The position numbers and the translations under genes are program-made. Below, piece after piece: positions 8,568 through 14,733 of a stretch of DNA of 14,733 nucleotides. Origin of the DNA: Larix sibirica (taxonomy: Eukaryota > Streptophyta > Pinopsida > Pinales > Pinaceae); the NCBI GenBank assembly GCA_004151065.3, contig NWUY0300000775.1, forward strand, positions 34,060 through 48,792, written 5' to 3'. The notes beneath the pieces were generated by a model that was not told the DNA's origin, did no database searches, and saw nothing but the letters and a program-made list of their open reading frames with translations. How positions within the stretch are numbered: position 1 is the stretch's first letter; every line of letters begins with the position of its first letter.

Positions 8568-9270
8568 ATGAAGATACTTTCTTGGAATATTCAGGGGATA
8601 GGAGGTAAATCCCAAAAAAAGAACCCTCGTATCTAACATTTTCCAGGAAAACCCTACTATTGTTTTCATCCAGGAAACCAAATGCTCTGTTGATCACCTT
8701 TCAACTCTATGCTCATACTACTGGAAAAACGGTCAATCTGTTGCCATAGATGCTGTGGGAGGATCAAAAGGCCTCACAATTCTGTGGGACCCTTCCCTTG
8801 TTTCCCTCTCCAATTTATTCTCCACTCCTCACTCCATCTCTGCCTCTTTTCAGCACCTCGCCTCAAACCTCAAAGGCACTCTCACCAATGTCTATGTCCC
8901 TCCCATCCCCACTCTTAAACTGGCCTCATGAACTCCCTGTCCTACATTAAAGATAATCTCATCCGGGATAACCTATAGATGGTTGGAGGGGACTTCAATA
9001 TCATCTCAAACCCCCTTGAAATACGAGGTGGCTCAGGTGGTCTCGATGCTGCTAGTCGCGTCTTTGGCCCACTTATTGCCTCTCTAAACCTGGTGGATGT
9101 TCATCCAAAAAACAGATCTTTCACCTGGAACAACAAGATGGGAGGAGTCCACCAAATTGATTTCAGGTTGGAACGATTCCTTCTCTCCACACCCTTTTTC
9201 ATATCGGATTCTATCATTGATTCTCTCATACTCCCAGGGGCAAGCTCAAATCATTGGCCTATCATTCTAG
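8568..9270 (+). other. ORF2 endonuclease domain (AP-endonuclease-like)
   Basis: This domain nicks the target DNA to expose a primer. It is seen in three frames: 8568-8605 (frame 0, LSWNIQG), about 8615-8928 (frame 1, with QETK and a hydrophobic mid-part ending NVYVPP), and 8928-9270 (frame 0). A TAG at 8976 stands where Trp is likely, just before GGDFN. RLERFL replaces the common RLDRFL, and SNH replaces SDH at 9246-9254. The SDH Asp is part of the active site in this family, so even an uninterrupted version of this copy would be expected to be impaired. Confidence 0.85.
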
Positions 9271-12200
9271 AAATAAACGAATTTATCACAGCCAAAAACA
9301 TACCCTTCCGTTTTGAAAAGTTTTGGCTGGACCATCCAGATTTCATGGATACCTTCTCAAGTTTGTGGGAATAGACTCCAAGTTGGGAAGGATCGAAAAT
9401 GTACATTCTACAGTAGAAACTAAAAATCATCAAGGCCAAGTTAAAAAAGTGGAACAAAGAAGTTTTGGCAACATATTTGAGGCCATGAAATAGCTAGAGA
9501 ATGAGATGCTAGAATTACAGGAAGAAGCCATATCCTTCGGTTACATTGAAGAGCTCCTACAGAGAGAAACAGATCTGCAGAAAGCCATTGCGCAGTGTTT
9601 AGATCAAGAGGAAATTCTTTGGAAACAAAAATCTTGAATCTGATGGCTAAAGGAAGGTGAAAGGAACTCCAATTTTTTTCATGATTCCATGATTCAAAGA
9701 AGGGACCACAACTGTATAACAAGGTTCCAAAGGGAAGGAGGACAAATCCTCACCAAACAAAACGAAATTGCCTCTGAGCTGGTATCCTATCATAGCCAAG
9801 TCCTTCAGGAAGACATCATATATCACTCAGACGCCATGACATCCATCATCAAGCACATCCCAAGGCTAGTCTTGGATGAGTAGAATGAATTTCTCCTGCA
9901 ACCTATCATCCTGTATGAGGTCAAGGATGCGGTTATAGATATGGCCACTAATAAATCACCCGACCCAGATGGCTTCACTACTAATTTTTACCATAGCTAC
10001 TGGGATATCATTCAAAAAGATATATGGGAAGCAGTTGAGGAATCCAGACAACGAGCGACAGTTCTTCCTTCCCTCAATGCTAACTTCCTCACTCTAATTC
10101 CTAAAGAAGAAAAGGTTCTCACTCCAGCAAATATCATCCTATTGCACTTTACAACGTGGATTACAAAATTATCACAAAGGTAATTGCAACCCGGATCAAG
10201 ACTATTCTGTCGCATCTCATTTATGAGGAGCAATCGGGCTACGTAGAAGGAAGGAAATTTTTGGATGGCATCCTTATGGTGCATGAAACGATCCATAACC
10301 TCAAAAGTACAAAAAACTGTAGTATGCTTCTCAAACTTGATTTATCTAAAGCTTTTGATAAAGTCTCATGGGCATATATGAAACAAAACCTCCTAGCTTT
10401 TGGTTTTGCAGAGCGATGGATAAGTTGGATCCTTTCCCTAACCTTGTCTGCCTTCTTCTCAATTATGGTGAATGGATCCCCATACCCCACCTTCTCCTCC
10501 AATAAGTACAATAGGTAGGGTGACCCAATTTCCCCCTTCCTCCTCATTCTTATGATGGAAGGACTTGGAAGATCACTAAAACATGCCTACAATCCAATAA
10601 CCTTGCAAGCTTTCATCCCCCTAATGATCCCAATAAAGCTTCACACTTGGAATTTGTTGATGACACCATGCTCCTAGCCAAATCCTCCATGAGAGAATAT
10701 TTTTGCTTAAAAAACTTCCTATCTACTTTCCTCCTCACCTCTAGTCTTTCACTGAATAATGACAAGTCTGAAATTTGTTTTATTAATACTTCGATCCATC
10801 TCCAACTTGCTATTTCCAGATTGTTAAATTTCAAGCGAAGCATCCTTCCATCCAAATATCTGGGAGCCCCTCTTATTACCACTTCCTCAAAACATGGCGC
10901 TTGGTCTCATGTCACTCAAAAAATGGAAAAACGTCTAGCCAGCTGATCTTTCCGTTCTCTTAATATTGCAGGTCGACTAGTTCTTCTAAACTATGTCCTT
11001 CGCAACATGAGCACTTATTTATTCTCCATCATGGCTGCCCCAAAAATTTTTCTCAATGAGATCAGGTCCCTTCAAATAAATTTCCTCTGGGGCAGATCCA
11101 AAACTGCAGGTCGCAAATGGGCCCTAGTGGCCTGGGATAATCTATGTAATCCCAAACTTCTTGGAGGCATTGGACTCTGAGACCCCAAAATAGAAAACAA
11201 AGTCATGATGGAAAAACTCTGGCGGCGATGGCTCACTAATCAGGACACGCTCTGGGAAAAAATATCGAAAGGAAAATATGCTCTCGGTATCCCCTCACGG
11301 GACTTAATTCGCCTGAAAACCAGCCCCAAAGGCTCAATAATCTGGAACGTTGCTTGGAAGAATAAGCAAATCATACAAGAACATGCTTTCTGGGAAATTC
11401 GAGATGGATCGACTACTCTCTTTTGGGACGATTCATGGAAACAACTAACCAAGATTTCTGACCTTGAGTACCTGCATCCCTTGAGAATCCACACTTTGGA
11501 TGAAGGTCACTTCCTTGTTTCCCACTTTTGGGAGGATAACACTGACGATCCCCAATGGCGACAATGGAAACCTCTTGAAAATTGGGAAAACATTTTGACG
11601 GTGGACTAGAGATAATTCTTTAATGAGGAAATGCAAGGAAGCCAAATCATCAATCATGGAGGCCACAACATCCTTTGATGGGGCTACTCCAGCAAAGGAG
11701 ATTTTACTATCAAAGAATCCTATGTTATTCTTGTTGGATTTATCCAATAAGACACCAACAAAATCTGGAAGAAAATTTGGAAGCAAAATCTCTGGCCCAA
11801 AATTTCCACATTTCTATGGCTCGTGGCTTGGAAACAAATCCTCACTTGGGACAGAATAATCAATAAGGGATTTGAGGGTCCCTCCATATGCTACCTTTGT
11901 AGAGACAGGGCAGAAGAGCTCGAACACCTTCTCAGCACATGGCACTTCAATAGGCAGTTATGGGACCAAGGTGCGACTGCCTTCCGCCAAACTAATCACA
12001 ACTCCAATGATATCATCGACACTATAACCAATTCGAGAGATCAACTCACCTCCCATACCTTTATCAATAGAATATGACAAATTTTTCTGGGATTCCTTCT
12101 CTGGGAAATATGAAAGGAGCGAAATAGACGAATTTTTCATAATTCTAGCATACCCATAGATCAAGTTTGGAAAAAGGTTCAAGAGCACATTAAGGAAACA

Positions 12201-12364
12201 ATTCATGCTTCCCAATGGGAAGAATTTGACTAGGAAGGGACCCCTCAAGACATTGCTATTCTCTGACCTTGGAAATTGTAATCAACAACTATTCTTTTCA
12301 TCATGTTCCCAGGAACATGCATCCTTCAAGCCCAGATAAATGGTCTCCACAGGAATTCGATTTC

Positions 12365-12750
12365 ATCAAGCTCAATTTTGATGGGGAAAGCAGGGGAAAT
12401 CCCATCCCAACAGGATACGAGGGTGTCTTTCAGGACCACAATGGCCACATATTATGTTTCTTTGTTGGTTTCATAGGAAAAGAAAACAACAATGCAACAG
12501 AGATATTCGCTATGATAAAGGGCATCCTCATAGTTCACCATGCCCGCTTCTCTAAAATCCTAGTGGAGGGAGACTCGCATCTCATGATTCAGATTCTCTC
12601 CAAGTTACTCAAGGGATCCAAAACCTCTAAGGTTTCTCTAATTTGGTGTCTAGATACCAAACTTTAACTTTTGGTGGCCAATGTAGACAGCTCAATGGTA
12701 ATCCTTACTCATCATGTTCGGAGAGATGCCAACAAGTTGGCTGACAAACT
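12365..12750 (+). other. ORF2 C-terminal RNase H domain
   Basis: This domain degrades RNA in RNA-DNA hybrids. Visible residues are the Asp in LNFDGESRGN, the Glu in ATEIFAM, the Asp in VEGDSHLMI, and the final Asp in HVRRDANKLADKL. All are in frame 2, broken only by a TAA at 12665. Having the domain fused after zf-RVT is typical of the RNase H-bearing plant L1 group. It is the best preserved part of ORF2. Confidence 0.85.
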
Positions 12751-12936
12751 TTCCAACTGGGGCATAGACCAACCCCAAGGGAAATGCAATCATGATTGGA
12801 TGGACACTAACAATGCTTCCCTCAAGGAAGATTGTCTATGTATAAGTCTTCAGTACCACGCCCCCCATGGCGTGTGCCCCACCCAAGCCAATGACGATGT
12901 ATGTGGCTACACTCATCCACCACCTCAGTAGGATCT

Positions 12937-12954
12937 CATGTGGCATGCCACATG
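12937..12954 (+). other. Perfect 18-bp palindrome after the ORF2 stop
   Basis: CATGTGGCATGCCACATG equals its own reverse complement. It starts five bases after the ORF2 TAG (12929-12931). As RNA it could form a short hairpin or drive dimer formation. Whether this is a feature of the element family or chance cannot be told from one copy. Confidence 0.85.
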
Positions 12955-13288
12955 GAACTGGGCTTTCTGACCGCATGCATTTTCATAAAGAGTGTCCTCA
13001 TCAAGAATGATGCTTCTATCATGTTCCACTGAGTATGTATTACCCATATATAGTTCAAAGGATTTGGCAGTAAGGATATTAATGGTAATAATGCAAGAAG
13101 GTGGTGGAAGTGGTGTCTCGCAAGCCCTACATGTGCGTGGATTTAACACAGGATCGCTAAGGCACAAATCCTGGCCCAGATTTAGCATTCTTTCGCACCT
13201 CCATTATTCCTCCCGTATATCTGTTCATATTTTGGTTCTTTCACAGGCAGCTCCCCCTTGTTGGTTTTTCTGCAAATTCAAAGTGCAA
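12955..13288 (+). other. Spacer between ORF2 and ORF3 of the LINE
   Basis: A frame open from 12992 to 13312 runs into ORF3, but its content (a run of Met and Ser, then mixed residues) is not protein-like and nothing in it is recognised. Near 13190-13275 the strand becomes pyrimidine-rich and ends close to the ORF3 ATG; this could be a leader or an internal ribosome-entry-type region, which is inference only. Confidence 0.4.
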
Positions 13289-13920
13289 ATGGTTCGAACC
13301 AAGGTCACCCCGTGAAAAACTGACAATGGACCGCGCCGCACTCATATGCTGCGGGCTCTGAAGGAACTTGATAAGGTGCAGGGGTTCTTCAAATAGGATG
13401 TCCCGGTCTTGGCTCGTGCAAGAACTCTGTGTCTGGAAAACTGCCTAAAGCGAAAGACATAATGCCCTCTCCTAGACTGCTGGCTATGGAATTGGGAGGC
13501 CTTCTTGAAGACTTTGGCTTGACCAATATGCATGAAACATGACATACCAAGATGATTAGGGTTCTATGGACCACCAAATCTATGCTCTTGTTGGCCATGG
13601 ATGACTGCATCAAGGGACTCCTAACCCTCGATCGTGGAGCCCTGTCGCTCAACGCCCAAGTGTCAAACTTGAACGCCGCCCTATGCTCCCTATTTTAGTA
13701 TCAACACAACGAGATGGGTCACCTCAACGCGAAAGTGGATGCACTCACTCTGGCCATTACAGGAAATACCTTCACTCGCCCGCAACCTTAGCAGGTTGCT
13801 GCCACCCAGTTGGTCTACAGGAACTTCCCATACATTGTCAACAACAAGGAGACCGGTGCCACGCCAGGTGTCAATTCCTCTTATATCCTTATGTCTAATG
13901 ATGAGCAGTCACTGGATTAA
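13289..13920 (+). pseudogene. Unrecognised third reading frame of the LINE ("ORF3"), about 210 codons, decayed
   Basis: Function unknown. ATG at 13289 opens MVRTKVTP, then a TGA (13313), KTDNGPRRTHMLRALKELDK and a TAG (13394). Next come DVPVLARARTLCLENC, a frame change near 13445 (frame 2 to frame 1), and MPSPRLLAMELGGLLEDFGL. After a TGA (13540) the frame reads HTKMIRVLWTTKSML, LNAQVSNLNAALCSLF, TAG (13696), MGHLNAKVDALTLAI, TAG (13789), and a tail ending NDEQSLD before TAA at 13918. Composition and continuity look protein-like, with a basic N-terminus, a helical middle and leucine-spaced stretches suggesting a coiled coil. The decay pattern is like that of ORF1 and ORF2: the stops fit single transitions from Arg, Gln or Trp codons. 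It lies inside the TSDs. It could be a true LINE gene, a captured host fragment, or a nested element's gag-like gene. I recognise no domain. Confidence 0.5.
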
Positions 13921-14157
13921 TTTTCTTAGATTTAAATATACTACTTTTTTGAGTAATTATGGTCATAAACCTCGGCCCGTGGGGGGAATTTGCAGACTTA
14001 AAACTTCTAGATTTCTTTAGTTTAGACTAGCTCTGAAACTGTTAGATTCTAGGCACAACCATCAGGCATGCTTTCATGGCCATCTGATTTTTGGACTGCT
14101 CTGATATGTACAATTTTACCTTTTTGATTTAATAGAATTCGAACCTTACAAAAAAAA
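13921..14157 (+). other. LINE 3' tail with short poly(A)
   Basis: AT-rich non-coding end of the element, finishing ATAGAATTCGAACCTTAC and then eight As (14150-14157), directly followed by the TSD. This is where the reverse transcriptase would begin copying the RNA. No clear stem-loop seen. Confidence 0.8.
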
Positions 14158-14171
14158 GACAATGGAAATAA
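14158..14171. repeat. Right target-site duplication of the full-length LINE
   Basis: GACAATGGAAATAA, identical to 6869-6882, directly after the poly(A). Confidence 0.92.
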
Positions 14172-14733
14172 TCTAAGATAAAGAAATTGAAATGAAATAT
14201 AAACAATATTTGAAATTTTGTATCTTGATAACTGAAATCACTGTGAGGTGTGTGAAACTATGTTAGCAACCTGCAGGTAAAAAAATAAAACTCAAAATAA
14301 ATGATTTTATGAGGTTATATAACACTTTTTTTTGTTTCCCTGTTTGTCCTAATGCCTCAAACAAGTCTTCAGATGGTTCCCTAATGCTCAGGAGGAGCAT
14401 CCATGGCAATTGAGTAAAGGGGCTTAAACTGGGCAACAACTTTTGGATTTGAAGTACTAACAAGGGAAAAATAAATAAATTCTTACATACATGAAAGGAA
14501 AACACAACAAAGACTATGGTTGTCCCCAAGAAGGAAAACCAACCAAGAATGGTCAAATTGCTATTTTAGGGCAGCCATAAAATGAACATAAGTTATGCAT
14601 GCAAATAAACAAGTGAAAGGGGAAGAGGTTGACCACTCAAACAAAAAAGGATAGGGTGAATCAAGGGATGTACTTATAAACTACCATTATTAAGCAAGCA
14701 AGTGCTCCTCCTGATTTAGAAAACCTGCACAAA
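14172..14733. other. Flanking DNA right of the LINE, no firm gene
   Basis: AT-rich DNA that was continuous with 6868 before insertion. On the minus strand a pyrimidine-rich run ending in AG at 14457 is followed by 24 open codons ending at a TAG (14381), with a plausible C-terminus AMDAPPEH. This might be a terminal exon of a gene extending past the window. It is too short to call, and the opposite strand offers nothing better. Confidence 0.4.

Larger units (their letters stand above)
8568..12931 (+). pseudogene. LINE ORF2: endonuclease, reverse transcriptase, zf-RVT and RNase H polyprotein, many stops and about six frame changes
   Basis: The enzyme of target-primed reverse transcription. Endonuclease (8568-9270): MKILSWNIQG, VFIQETK, GGDFN, and SSNHWPI at 9243-9260, where the usual SDH Asp is Asn. 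Basic linker to about 9700 with WLKEGERNSNFFHD. Reverse transcriptase (about 9920-10950): NKSPDPDGF, QSGYVEGRKFLDG, LKLDLSKAFDKV (10333-10370), motif B with a TAG (10516) at the Gln of QGDP, FVDD at 10653-10664, and LPSKYLGAPL. zf-RVT about 11690-11980: IWKKIWKQNLWPKISTFLWL, CYLC and EHLL, with the last Cys replaced. RNase H (12365-12750): LNFDGESRGN, NNNATEIFAM, LVEGDSHL and HVRRDANKLADKL keep the Asp/Glu/Asp/Asp set. Frame changes lie near 8605-8620 (A-run), 8910, 9458 (T-run), 10130, 10600 and 12270. There are 19 in-frame stops. The order matches plant L1 elements; the copy cannot make an enzyme. Confidence 0.93.
6883..14157 (+). mobile_element. Full-length, inactive L1-type LINE (about 7.3 kb) with RNase H and an extra 3' reading frame
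   Basis: A non-LTR retrotransposon bounded by a perfect 14-bp duplication and ending in a short A-run (14150-14157), so it was inserted by target-primed reverse transcription. Order: leader with hairpin, ORF1 (DUF4283, CCHC knuckle), ORF2 (endonuclease, reverse transcriptase, zf-RVT, RNase H), palindrome, extra ORF3, 3' tail. An L1 clade member with a C-terminal RNase H domain is a known plant arrangement. The extra ORF is not something I know for this clade. The 5' end starts GGGAG and looks complete rather than 5'-truncated. All frames are interrupted, so the copy is dead. The identical TSDs point to a more recent insertion than the number of stops would suggest; selection-free decay at methylated cytosines could reconcile the two. 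Confidence 0.92.

Noticed and set aside
9441-12248. Minus-strand open frames of 80 to 110 codons across ORF2
   Set aside because: They are antisense shadows of the clearly recognised reverse transcriptase and zf-RVT coding sequence.
7272-12667. Recoding, stop readthrough or a non-standard genetic code to explain the many TGA, TAG and TAA codons
   Set aside because: All three stops occur, frameshifts accompany them, and an active-site missense change is present; plain decay is enough.
12992-13315. Open frame of 107 codons between ORF2 and ORF3
   Set aside because: Composition is not protein-like, it has no family block and it begins in a run of Met and Ser; it shares a frame with the ORF3 start by chance or as a leader.

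Overview
The window looks like a repeat-rich intergenic stretch of a seed-plant nuclear genome. A gymnosperm (conifer-like) source is my best guess. The grounds are the style of the LINE first ORF (DUF4283 plus zinc knuckle), the piling of decayed transposons on one another, AT-rich spacers and plant-type SINEs. I see no bacterial signals and no intact host gene. Two unresolved bases (N) lie at 1316 and 5338.

Layout: 1-1600 is AT-rich non-coding DNA with a purine-rich tract and no recognisable gene. About 1650-2430 is a wrecked, internally deleted hAT transposase: the DUF659 region is followed almost at once by the C-terminal hAT dimerisation region. A tRNA-derived SINE with a (TAA)n tail and a target-site duplication (TSD) sits at about 2464-2730. 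A roughly 250-bp direct tandem duplication occupies 3122-3621. From 4258 to 5355 there is an old ORF1 remnant of one LINE lineage, with a 31-bp internal tandem duplication and an altered zinc knuckle. At 6139-6563 there is a head-to-tail dimer of a tRNA-like SINE, with its own TSD and A-tail.

The main object is a full-length L1-type LINE on the + strand, 6883-14157 (about 7.3 kb), bounded by a perfect 14-bp TSD (6869-6882 and 14158-14171) and ending in a short poly(A). In order it carries a 5' leader with a strong hairpin; ORF1 (DUF4283 and CCHC knuckle); ORF2 (AP-type endonuclease, reverse transcriptase, zf-RVT, RNase H); a perfect 18-bp palindrome just after the ORF2 stop; an extra, unrecognised, decayed reading frame of about 210 codons (13289-13920), here called ORF3; and a short 3' tail. 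In a working element ORF1 would package the RNA, while ORF2 would nick the target, copy the RNA and perhaps remove the template. This copy is dead. I count 29 in-frame stops and about seven frame changes. Where the ancestral residue can be guessed, the stops fit C-to-T or G-to-A changes in Arg, Gln or Trp codons, as expected of a long-methylated copy.

The item most worth a second look is ORF3, because plant L1-type elements normally end with ORF2. After the right TSD, 14172-14733 returns to the flanking DNA that also lies at 6578-6868, with no convincing gene.
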